From assembly GCF_905220415.1 (NCBI RefSeq), contig NC_059537.1:6331622-6395621 (forward strand): a stretch of 64,000 nucleotides of DNA, written 5' to 3'. A program made the translations under genes and the position numbers. Below the pieces are notes generated by a model that was not told the DNA's origin, ran no database searches, and was given only the letters and a program-made list of their open reading frames with translations. The stretch is from Colias croceus. Lineage: Eukaryota > Arthropoda > Insecta > Lepidoptera > Pieridae. Shown here in pieces: positions 26,369 through 36,568 of the stretch; within the stretch, counting starts at the first letter, position 1; each line of letters starts with the position of its first letter.

Positions 26369-29300
26369 TCATTTAGTATCGCCCCGAAATATCCCAAGAG
26401 GCTCAACAGATCTTGACCTAGGAGCTCTGAAAAGATTTTTAGTTTAAAGTAAATGCCAAACTCAATTAAAATAATAAATACATTAAACTATTAAAAATAT
26501 GATGATACCTTCTTCGTGAAAGCGTCAGTTCAATTTTTCCTTCTTTAACTTGTTTAAAAAGTGTTATTGCTCCGGCGTGACTTAAACCCCGTGTTGCCAC
26601 GTTGTTTACTGATAATATTTCATCGCCTGCAATCGAATAATTCATTAAATTTCATATCCTTATTGTGTAAGTTGTTATATTAAAAAATTATAAGTTAAGA
26701 ATTTTACCTTCATACACGGTTCCTTTATCAGCAGCTTGTCCGTTAGGGAAAACGGTTTTGACAAAAATACCCATTTGGCCCTTTGGTGAATCAGTCCCTC
26801 CGACGATACTAAATCCGAGGCTTTTATGGCCAGGACCTTTCCAAAACTCTACTTTGTGTACTGTATTATTTGAATATTGTGGAGTGTCTTGATGAATGAC
26901 AGGTTTATATTCTTGCTGACGGGATACATGATTACCATAATTAGGAGAACATCGTTGCGATCCCACTCTGCTAAAATATCGACTGCGGCTGCTACTTCTG
27001 AGTTGTTCTGGTATGCTTTCGAAGGATCTATTTTGATACAGTCTTGGTACATTTTTTATATAGTGAGATGAATTTTCCTTTATTTCATTTGATTCGTTTT
27101 CGTTACATGTTGTCACTGGTTGTGGCTTCGTACTATGAAGAGATATAGGTCGATAGTTTGGATTATTTCTGGGACTTGGCGATGAACGCATAGATACTTC
27201 AATATTTGTTATGTTTTGTAAAGATGGGTGCAAAGGCGTAAAACAATTTCGTTCTAGTAATTTTTCATCGTCACTTTTTTGATTTGATAACGATTGCCTA
27301 TTATTAACTTGAACTTCACATTTTTGTTTGGATTCATTTTCATAATGTTGCGATTGTCTGTTATCCAAACCATTATGGACGTAAAATTTATTTTCACTTG
27401 GAAAATGAGTTTCAATAGTAATTTGATTGGAAGGTGTCGGTTTGTGTATTGTTTGTGAAATTATGTCAGGTGGAACATTAGCGGCATTATTTTGGAACGA
27501 AGGATTTTCATTTGGATGATTGTTAATGATGCGACTCAATGTGATTGGATTAATCTCATCGTGGGCCATCACCAAATCAACTTGATATCTTTGAAATAGT
27601 GCCCCTTCTTCATGAGCAGCTTCCGTTGAACAGGAATTAACAATATGTTGAACTTCCTTCAGAGATGACAAGCCTCTTAGTACTTTATTATTTACACTAA
27701 CTATTTCATCTCCTATTCGAAGTCGACCATCTCTATGGGCTATACCATCAAAATCAAGTTTAACTACGATGTAGCGGATTTCGAAATTTGAGCCACTTTT
27801 ATCAAAGTCCACTCTATGTTGGGCTAGGTATACTCCCAAGCTTTCGTCTAATCGTGTTTTGATAAGCCTTATTTTTCTAAAACGTTTTGTACACGGACCT
27901 CTACCGAGTATGTCCTTCTCTAAAATTCTGTTAATCTCAGACTCATTATCTGAGGAATTATTTTCACATAAATTTGGAGTTGATGAATGTTCGAAGGAGA
28001 CTAATTGCGATTGTAAAAAGTTAATTTTTCTTGTTTGGACTCGTTCATCTAAAGTTATCGTTTTATAAACGAAGGGCATCTTTTTAGAGACATTCTTTTT
28101 TGGTAAAGGAGGAGGTTTAGCATCACTATAGTCAATGGTTATTTGTTGATTTGAAATATTCTTCGTATATTTAGTAGTTGCTTCACCGTCAGTTTCAAAT
28201 TCATAAGAATGACTTTTATCAATGGGGAAAAGAGCACAAGGTGTTGAACTTCTTCTAGCAGGCACTTGAACTCTGCTTACATTTATTTTATGGTTGAGAC
28301 TTAATTGTCTGGAAAAATTTCCATAATTACCATCCCTGTTAATAGTCCCACATCCATTGGATAAATGATTCGAATATCCTGGGGGAGAGTGATTACTATA
28401 TTCATCAGTCGGCCGTCCATCACTGTCATATCCAGATTCATTTGAACTGATATAATTACTTAGTCGGTGGGCTTGTAGAATTTCGCGATGTATACTTTGA
28501 GTCGATGAGGCCAACTCTTGAGCAGAACCAAGAATAGAATTGTATTCATAAACAGGAAGACTATTTCTATTTCGTGGAATTAGCATCGGGTCATAATCTA
28601 TCGGTGGTCGATGTGAAATCATAGAAGATCTTCTTGGAACATCCTCTATTCGTCGATAAGGGTAAGGTGTTCCTTCGCATTCGTTTATACTTCGAATAGA
28701 ATTTCTTGATGAATCAAGGTCGTTTCTCGGAGAAGAATTATTATTGTTATAAACGCTGTTTTCATGGACGGAAATGTTATCACTGCTTCTGTACCTCTCT
28801 TCTGATCGTGAATTATTTAAATACATTCTTTCTTTTCTAAATTTTGGAGATTTTCTATCTATTCTTTCCGAGAAGCTTTGTCTCATAGAAATAGATCTAT
28901 GTTGAGATGCAATGCTATTCTCTTCTGGCAAAACAGACAACTTTGACCTTAAAAAGGCATAGGGAAAGTTTGGTTTTTTGTTAGAAGTATTATTTTGATG
29001 ACCATCTAATTTAGGTATATTATCACAACTTATAGCTTTAGCAGAGGAGTTAGCAAATTTTTCTTCCGAAAGTAAATTATTTTTCTGTTTAGTTGGAGAG
29101 TTTTTGTTCTCATTGTTAGTATTTTGCAGATCTATATCATCTGAAGGATCGTCAGCTTTTATATAGGTTGACAAATGAGATGTAGAACAGCTCCGATATA
29201 AAGATGGTCCATTTGTATAATTGACTGGTGTTTTAGGTGTATTAAGTGATTGCGTTTTTGATGCGTTTAACATACCCGTTGAACCCATTCTATGGAAGAA

Positions 29301-29794
29301 AGACTTAAAAGGACTCGGCGATCTATCTCTTGAACCACTTCTTATTGATTCTGTATCACTATCTTTCTTTAATGATGCCGAATCTGAAGTACTACGACCC
29401 ATTTTCCAATTTTGTTTTTTCTTATACTGCCCAGTTATCACTGATGACTCCCCATTTGTAGAGGAATTGTCATCTGCCTCTTTGGGCTCTTTTTTCAACA
29501 TATCTAGTTTCTTTCCCATACGGCGACCCCACGTTGCGAAAACTGAAAAAAAATATGAATTTTAATCTACCATTTTAATTATACGTAAGTCAAGATATAT
29601 CAGTCAATAAGGAATAGTGAACTACCTTTTTTCATCTCTTTCACGTCTTCCTCCATGACCATGGCTGGGAGTGCGGTGACGAGCGTGAAATCGTGCGGGG
29701 CTGGCCCGGCGGCGACGTCTCGGCGTGGAGACGGTGTCGCGGCAGCCTGCGGCTCGGTCACTTCCCTGCGCTTCGGCCCACGGAAGAGGCGCAT
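26369..29794 (-). CDS. Two-PDZ-domain scaffold protein (Big bang / PDZD2 / pro-IL-16-like)
   Basis: A cytoplasmic scaffold expected at the cell cortex or junctions, binding C-terminal tails of membrane proteins. Coding exons on the minus strand: 29626-29794, 26708-29542, 26509-26626, 26369-26426; the sum is 3,180 bases, 1,059 residues plus TGA. The first exon starts MRLFRGPKRRE and joins in frame to KVFATWGRRMGKKLDMLKKE. A long Ser/Asn/Arg-rich, probably disordered stretch follows (about residues 75-605, with RDRSPSPFKSFFHRMGSTG early). PDZ1 is near residues 611-712 (LDESLGVYLAQ loop, GRLRIGDEIVSVNN). PDZ2 is near 950-1040 (HKSLGFSIVGGTDSPKGQMG loop; the GDEILSVNN strand is supplied by the third exon). 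The tail is short and Arg/Ser-rich. I chose the upstream ATG at 29792-29794; an in-frame ATG at 29517-29519 opens exon 2 and could serve in another isoform. The orthologue name is uncertain. Confidence 0.85.
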
Positions 29795-29842
29795 GATGAC
29801 CGATCACGCAACCATCGCGTCACACCGCACGCACTACTTACT
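29795..29842 (-). other. 5' UTR part of PDZ gene exon
   Basis: On the minus strand AATTGCAG just above 29842 is a fair acceptor, so the exon holding the start codon probably begins at 29842 with 48 untranslated bases. It carries a short upstream ATG-GTT-GCG-TGA frame. Alternatively transcription starts nearby. Confidence 0.4.
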
Positions 29843-32752
29843 CTGCAATTAAACATAAGCTTATTAATTTTAAACTTATGATATTAATACACGCATCTAT
29901 AACTGGTTCGTTATATGTATTATCATACTTTTCTTTCAGGATTGCGTGTGCCATTTCACGGTAAGTGTGTTAATATGTTTGAGGAACTAATTACGAATAC
30001 CACTACTTGTCTGGTTAAACAGAAGAAGAGCTAATGAAAAACTATTGTACATTAACATTTCTTATAATCTATCTATACGCAGAACAGTTCGTAATATTCC
30101 AGGTATAAATTGCATTATGCATTAAACGCTTTTATCATTATGTTAAAACGCAATTATGCAAAATTTAGTTATCACGTATTACTCAATGTGAGTACTCGAT
30201 ACATGATCGCGGTATTATGTTAAGTTTTGCAAGGCATATACTGAACTTGTTTGCACGCAACGTATGTCATAAACATGTAAATATGCCTCTTGCTTTAGTT
30301 TTATTAAGGACACTTAATAAACGCAATGGTGAACGCTTTTTGAACTGGGTTACATTAATAATAGAGATAGCTTTAGGAAGATCTTGCGCTAGCGGACGTC
30401 CCGCCTACTCTGCAATAATAAACAGCAATAAGTAATAAGTAATTTACTTGCAAGGAAATGATTTAACTGTTAAGAACTGGACGTGAAACGGTAAGATAGT
30501 AGGATGAGGATTGTGAACGGGTGTCATTAAGCGATACTACATGACGGATATTCGTAGATACTATAATTAGATGAGACAACAATTATAGCTTTAAGTACAT
30601 ATTTATGTTCACTTATCGGAACTGTCGTGTAACTTATAATGATAATTGTTAGTATGGGCGGAAGTCTGTGACTGGTGTCCAGACATTAGTATGCATTGCT
30701 GACTGGAGATAAAAGGCATTAATTTTACAATTTCTTTAACTGCAATTATAATTTAAGAGAAGTTTTTCTTTAAACATAATAAGTCTAATCTATAATAAAT
30801 CTGCATCTAATTACAAAAATTATTTATGTTAAGTTGTAGGCAATCATCTTTCGCTACTTATTTAGATTGCGTTTTATTGTCTTTATATCCTTCAATACGA
30901 ATTACCTATGATTTATAACTTGAATAAATTTCGTAATTACTAGTAAATACATTTTGGAAGGATATATTCATTAAACGCCTATTATACATCTTCCTAACGG
31001 ATACGGATATAAATTTTAGTTATCGATTAAATCGCTTAAGATCCGCTAGCTACCAAAGACAAAGTATAGAGATTTGGAACTCAATATTCATCTAGATACA
31101 CGAAGCATGCGAATACCGGACTCCGAAAAGTTTTCTATTTTTAATGGTCCTAAGTCATGTCCATTTGTTCCTTACACTTCAAATATGCTAGCCGGACGTT
31201 GAATTGAAATTTATAGCGTTATATCCACATCGGTCTAGCCTGCGTTATATGTATTTTAATTCTGAATTACCTTTCCTATTCTAAAGTATCCACATAGTAT
31301 AAAAAACCACAGATTTTTAGTCATATTTAAAGTAGACTGGATAATTCACGCAATGCCTTTTAGTTCCAAACCAAGTAAAGCTCCTGTAATGTAAACTAGA
31401 GAACTGATAAAAATACGTAAATGTTTTTATTAGAATTCTTACATGCTTAATGATACATTACACAGATCGAACATCCAAAAACACAATGTTCATCATATTT
31501 TTGTTGGGGATAAAGTTTACGAAGGGCTTAGCGAATCCCTGGACCCCGTTGCAATTATCAGGGTCACTAACTCACTAGCCACTGCGCCGTTGGGCCGTAA
31601 AATGATTTCGGATGTATGATGTGTATGATTTAATGGAAAAGGGACCAATACGCATATAATAAAACCGCGGGTATGAGTCGCAAAAACAAAACCATTATTA
31701 TTCGGCGTCTCTATATGAGTTTAAATAAAAATATTTATGGCACGTCCCGTACAGGAAGTAAGCTGTTCCGGTGTAAGAGGGGATAAATATAAAATTCTAA
31801 AATGACTAATGGCATTCGCTTAACGGTTATCGTTGGCTCATCAACATTGAAATTAAATCGAGTGGGTCGTAAGCCTGTAGGCGCCAAGGATATTTTGAAT
31901 GAAACATCAAAGAGAATGCCATCAACCATATTTAGTTCCTGATTGGATGATATTAAAATGATCTTGTAAAAATGATTTGTCTCAAATACCGTGATTAGCA
32001 ATATAAAGTGCTCTGATAATAACAGACGCCGAGATGAATGTTTTATCACCCTACATTAAAAAAAAAATTATGACAATAGGTAAATTGCTGCAGTAAATAC
32101 CATATTTTAGATTATTATTTATTAAAGTATGAGACGAATAACGATAGTAATGTCAAATATTATTCAATTCATTTCAGTCAGAATTAAATTTCTTATCAAA
32201 ACTAAAAAGTAGAGCCATTTTAACATTCAGTTTATATTATTTCTAATAGAGCTTTATGTGTAGACTATCTCTGTATTTAATCTGTACCTACCTGAATTTT
32301 ATGGCTGAACACTAAAATATCCACTTTTAACAAGGATTATAGTAAGTGCAATTGTTTAATATATTTAATTTGTTGTGAAATGTTTTGCTCAGTATTTTGT
32401 GCGTGTATATAATAAGGGCTACTGTAATTATAACTACATGAAGCGGCATGGTAGCTAACTCTTCATTCTACGTATATTCTATATGTAGTCAAGCTGCATT
32501 CCTCTTATATTAGTCTCTAGGTACATAAATAATGCACAAGAATAATTTCCATTCTGTTACAGGGCAATAGCTAACCATAAATATGTAACTTTTCTGAGCA
32601 AATTTAGAATGTGACGTTTTGCTTAGTTTAAGTTTACTATGTATCAACATGATTAATTTGTATTCTGTTTGTGTAAGGAAGAAATTAACGAAGCAGGTTA
32701 ATTTCAACATTGTTAAAAAGTTTTTAAGGGTTCGTGTTATTTATTTATTTAA
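29843..32752. other. Intron space of PDZ gene, no clear gene
   Basis: AT-rich, with several short open frames that look random. A plus-strand 21 bp segment with strong splice borders (29940-29960) and a decayed tRNA-like repeat (31521-31600) are the only items worth naming. Confidence 0.5.
31521..31600 (-). repeat. Possible decayed tRNA-derived SINE head
   Basis: Read on the minus strand the block starts CCAACGGCGCAGTGGCTAGT and goes through GAGTTAGTGACCCTG to GGGGTCCAGGGATTCGC. This resembles the tRNA-related heads (A-box-like, then degraded B-box-like segment) of insect SINEs. It is too diverged to call a functional tRNA and no poly-A tail is obvious. Confidence 0.3.
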
Positions 32753-32944
32753 TGCCCGATTTCACCAATAACCCCTAAACAGTCTCCTAAGTAAGGGTTC
32801 CTTAGTTTAAGGGACCCTTCAAATCACTACCTAACCTAACGATTTAGGTGACACTTATTTGTCGGTGAAAGCAAATTTTACGTTAGGTATCCCCTAAATT
32901 GACTTAGGTGACACTTTTTTACGGGTTGTTGGTGAAAACGGGCA
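32753..32944. mobile_element. 192 bp MITE with TGCCCG inverted ends and TAA duplication
   Basis: The left end TGCCCGATTTCACCAATAAC matches the inverted right end TGCCCGTTTTCACCAACAAC with two mismatches in twenty. TAA occurs at 32750-32752 and again at 32945-32947. The inside holds repeated CTAAGT/TTAGGTGACACTT motifs in both orientations. It is non-coding. The three-base TAA duplication fits a PIF/Harbinger-type non-autonomous element. Confidence 0.8.
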
Positions 32945-33372
32945 TAAGTGTAATAGAAGTAAGAGCGTAATAGGAGTAAGTGCGATCAACTGAGCTGGTG
33001 AGTCACTTGATGGTAGATACCTAAGCGAATATCACCGTCCATAAAAATTTGCAACAAATGGGTTGCCAGTATTTTTTAATGAAACGCACACAGAAAGAAT
33101 GAACTAATGAAGGTAAGGACGGAAAGAACTGCAGGGAAGGGTTTAGTGTAGACCTTGAGTGCAGTATTATGGTATAGTTGTGTTGTGTATAGCTATCGTA
33201 ACTCATTATTTTGAGGTATCGTTTATTTGCACGTCTAAATTAATAAATGAGATTGCTGTACCTACTTATTCGTGGTGGTTGGTTAAAATCAAACCGGACC
33301 CGAATATTCAAGATAGTCATATTATTTCAACTTTATTTTTTTAAACAAAGACAAGCAAAATAATTGCTTGTA

Positions 33373-34641
33373 TTAACCTCCTGAGACCCAGGATTTTTTT
33401 TTCTTTCTTTTTTTAATAAAAATTAGCTGTATCTGTTTTAATGCAATTATAGATATTAAAAAAATGGAAAAAAAATCTTTCGTGGAAAACTTGGGTTTTC
33501 TCTATGTCATATATATATTACAAGGGGTCCCAGTTCCGAGTGTAATAAGTTTATGAAAATGAAGAAAAACTACATGGTTTTTTAGTTATTATATATTTTT
33601 AAACTTGAATCTAAATATTTATTATCCTATCCATTGTTCTGTGTCTATTTTATGTACCTAGGTTCAAAGATAGGTATTTTTAAGGGTGAGAAACGACCAG
33701 TACAAGTATTTTGCACCGGCGCGGCGGTGTATTTATATTGTCACGTCCACCCCTAGGTCTTATTTCTAATCCATCCTCTCGGTCAGCCTCCTCTAATGCT
33801 TGGTCCACGTCATGTGCGTCCCCGAGATGGTCTGCCAACAACTGGAGATGACATACATAGTGACGATTCTATTCTGACTTGACTCATACTCATTGGACGA
33901 ATGGAAGAAGAATCATTTTTTGTTATTTGGGCGGCTTCATCGGTATCATTTGGGGGATTATCTTCATCTCAAATATTTATTTATTCAATTAGACTTCTTC
34001 CAAAAGCACTTTTGAATCGTCATAACAGTATTAACATTTACCACCGATTCGGAAAGCAGTATCTATGGAGAAAAACCGGCAAGAAACTCCATAGGTCCAT
34101 CATATAGGTCAATATTTGACTCATCCAGGTGTTGGTAGATCTCAGTATCTTATAATCCTTGAAAATTATAATAAAATCTGTAACATAAACTAAAGAATGT
34201 CATATAGGTAATACATGGGGCCCTTGTAACCAATACCAATTTGACAAGAATTGAGACCGAATGTCTTACCAGTATGACATAAAAGAAAAAAATCATATTT
34301 TTCACAAGTTTTAGATTTATCTTACAAAATAACTATTGTGGTTGCAGAAATAATATCTATTATAATTAGATATACAAAGATATACTGCAATATACTAATG
34401 GTTCCACTAGAAATGTAAGATTACCGACCACATGTTTGCCGTCGCACAGCCACCGTCAACTTCGAAATGAAAATACTTCAAATCACTGTCACTTATAAAA
34501 CCAAAAACCGTTTAGTATAGCGGATGACATACCACTACATCGATTTGAGGTATTATTCCCGCATATACGCAAAAGATGGCGTTGAAATATTTTTTTATTG
34601 TCTATGTAATATATATATGACCGCAGGCCCCAGGAGGTTAA
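33373..34641. mobile_element. piggyBac-like element or remnant, TTAA-flanked
   Basis: TTAA at 33373-33376 is followed by CCTCCTGAGACCCAGG. At the other end CCGCAGGCCCCAGGAGG is followed by TTAA at 34638-34641. The inverted ends agree at 10 of the first 12 bases, and TTAA is the exact target duplication of piggyBac transposons. The 1.27 kb interior has no full transposase frame. A minus-strand open stretch around 33710-33860 is acidic (HDVDQALEEADREDGLE), which might be a relic of a transposase N-terminus, but I cannot prove this. Confidence 0.65.
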
Positions 34642-35161
34642 AATTATTAGGTACTATTGTAGTCCTTAATAAACCATGTAGGTTAATGCGTCGGCGATAT
34701 ATCCTTGTCCTTTTTTTTCAATTCTATTATAATAGGTGTAATATATGTAAGTTGCATAATACTTAGTAGTAGGCGTAGAATTAATAATAAGTATTCATAT
34801 ATTAGAAACAAATGTCTGTATTCTTTACGCCTGATTAACGAACCAATGTGAATACGCGCACGTTTAATTTTATATATATGTGAAATTGAGACAGCTGAAA
34901 CAAAGCAATATAATATTATAATTTATATTAATTTATAGTCGAAGTCATGTTAATGAGTTGAAAAGATTTAATGAAAGGATTCTAGCGGTTGCCATATCTA
35001 TTGCATTCTGATATTAATTTGTGGTATACGATCACTTGCACGTGACAATTCACATGTAGATGTTAATTAAATGCCATTCCTCAGAACCGTGTCAACGAAT
35101 AACGTAATTTGATACATTTCTCGTGTTGAAGTAACGAAACATGCCGGTTCGTCATTTCTAG

Positions 35162-35304
35162 ATTACCCCACACTTAAAATTCCTAGCGGTGGAGGATAGG
35201 AATACCGTGCAAGCCATTCCTGAAGACGATTTGTATACGAAGTTAGTAATTACGAACGTTCTTCTTAATGATGCTGGCATACAGTCGAGCAAAAGTACGT
35301 TTAT
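35162..35304 (+). other. Orphan coding-exon candidate (plus strand)
   Basis: CATTTCTAG acceptor, 143 bases open in one frame only (47 codons plus 2 bases), then the consensus donor GTAAGT. The product reads ITPHLKFLAVEDRNTVQAI then PEDDLYTKLVITNVLLN. Base composition is richer in G/C than the flanks. I do not recognise the sequence. It could be an exon of an antisense gene, an old transposon piece or chance. Confidence 0.3.
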
Positions 35305-35758
35305 GTAAGTAGATGCTTATTTCCCTACCGTTATTAATTTAATCAACATAGCTATGGGAATGTCCTTTGATATTATAATACGCTTACGTTTGATTATTTC
35401 CTCGTTCTTTAATAATATCCAACGTCACCTCAATTTGTGGAATCTATGATAATGCTAACAGGTGGTAAAAAATGTTTTGCTCTGTTGGTTGCTTGTAAAC
35501 TGTTAGATTTGAACCAAAAAACTGTAGTTACGTGTTCTGCTGATGTAGTCCATAGCATAACTCGGGTATTTTTATCGTATACATAGCATTTGAAGCACGC
35601 GAAATGATATTTGTTGGTGAGTTACTTGCGTAGCAGGTCGGCGGTTGATTGATCAGTCAAAGCTCTTCAAAAATGAAGTAGAAGCTTTGGCAATCAAGTA
35701 TTACCTAACATGTTTACATACAGAAGCTTTGTTTTGATGTGAGTGGCAATGTGTACGC

Positions 35759-35965
35759 AGTTAGTCCCGCGTTTGACGGGCATTGACATCGAGTTGCGAC
35801 TCGCGAGGCAGGTGCGCGTTGCTAACTAATACACCTAAGCACGAGTGTTCTTTGCTAATAGCCAACTCACGAATAACCAAGATGCTGGTTATATCGCATG
35901 CAGATATTTCTAAGAATGCTCTCCTTCTTTTTGTTCGCGTATCATTCATTACGTGTGCAGAATGC
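35759..35965 (+). other. Candidate first exon with signal-peptide-like start
   Basis: An ATG at 35882-35884 opens 28 codons ending exactly at a GTGAGT donor (35966). The peptide begins MLVISHADISK and continues with a hydrophobic run NALLLFVRVSFITCAEC, reminiscent of a secretion signal though an Arg interrupts it. The upstream part is GC-rich with a CAGT initiator-like site at 35759. The exon ends in phase 0 and the orphan exon 41798-41911 starts in phase 0. A minus-strand frame is also open here, so coding status is uncertain. Confidence 0.25.
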
Positions 35966-36510
35966 GTGAGTAATATCCTTATACATTTACCACTAGCACT
36001 TATTTTATTGCTTTGTTACGGATATTTTTTTATGCGTGCCTATTGCTGGGTGCAATCCATTCCATTCTTAGATAATAAGTAGATATAGATTTCAATGGGT
36101 TCTAAAAGCTGAGCGACAGAAAAGTATCAACCAGGAACTCGAATTCATATATTTTGTTAATTATCTGCATTATAATTATCATTTATTGATACTTAGATAC
36201 TTAATAGTGTCAATAATATTTTATCTCAACGTGAATTTAATTGAAACACTTTCAATCGTGAATAGTAGGTAGATGTAATGCAACGACCAATCAACATTTA
36301 TCACAAACTTAGCCTTATTTTCGTTGTCGCTTGATACCTTATTCTGTTTAAAGTAAAATGGAACAGAGAACGGTCTGACGGTGAGCGAGCTACAAAAAGG
36401 TTAATTTGTAATTGTAATGTGGATTAGAAACACCGTGTACGAGAATACTCAATACGAGTGTAAACATATGACCTAGGAACATTATTTATAAATGCAGTGC
36501 GATGACTCAC

Positions 36511-36568
36511 CTCATGCCAAGAATGCTCATGGAGCAGACGGACGGCGGCGTGCGCAGGCGACGCTTGA
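36511..36568 (-). other. Probable 5' UTR (or alternative first) exon of PDZ gene
   Basis: On the minus strand CTTATTTCAG precedes 58 bases of strikingly GC-rich sequence, which end in ATGAG followed by GTGAGT. Both splice sites are near consensus. Joined to the exon ending at 29626 the local ATG runs out of frame and stops, so I read it as untranslated leader with an upstream ATG. Confidence 0.5.

Noticed and set aside
26688..26707. End of the PDZ protein at KILNL
   Set aside because: This is read-through into an intron. Splicing at 26707 joins the domain to its missing strand in the exon 26509-26626.
29221..29565. Plus-strand open frame of 114 codons
   Set aside because: It is antisense to the long PDZ exon, with no splice or family support.
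29600..29881. Plus-strand open frames of 60-65 codons opposite the PDZ start exon
   Set aside because: They are shadows of a GC-rich minus-strand coding exon with clear splice continuity.
31521..31600. A functional tRNA gene on the minus strand
   Set aside because: The B-box-like segment is degraded and no clean cloverleaf can be drawn; kept only as a possible SINE relic.
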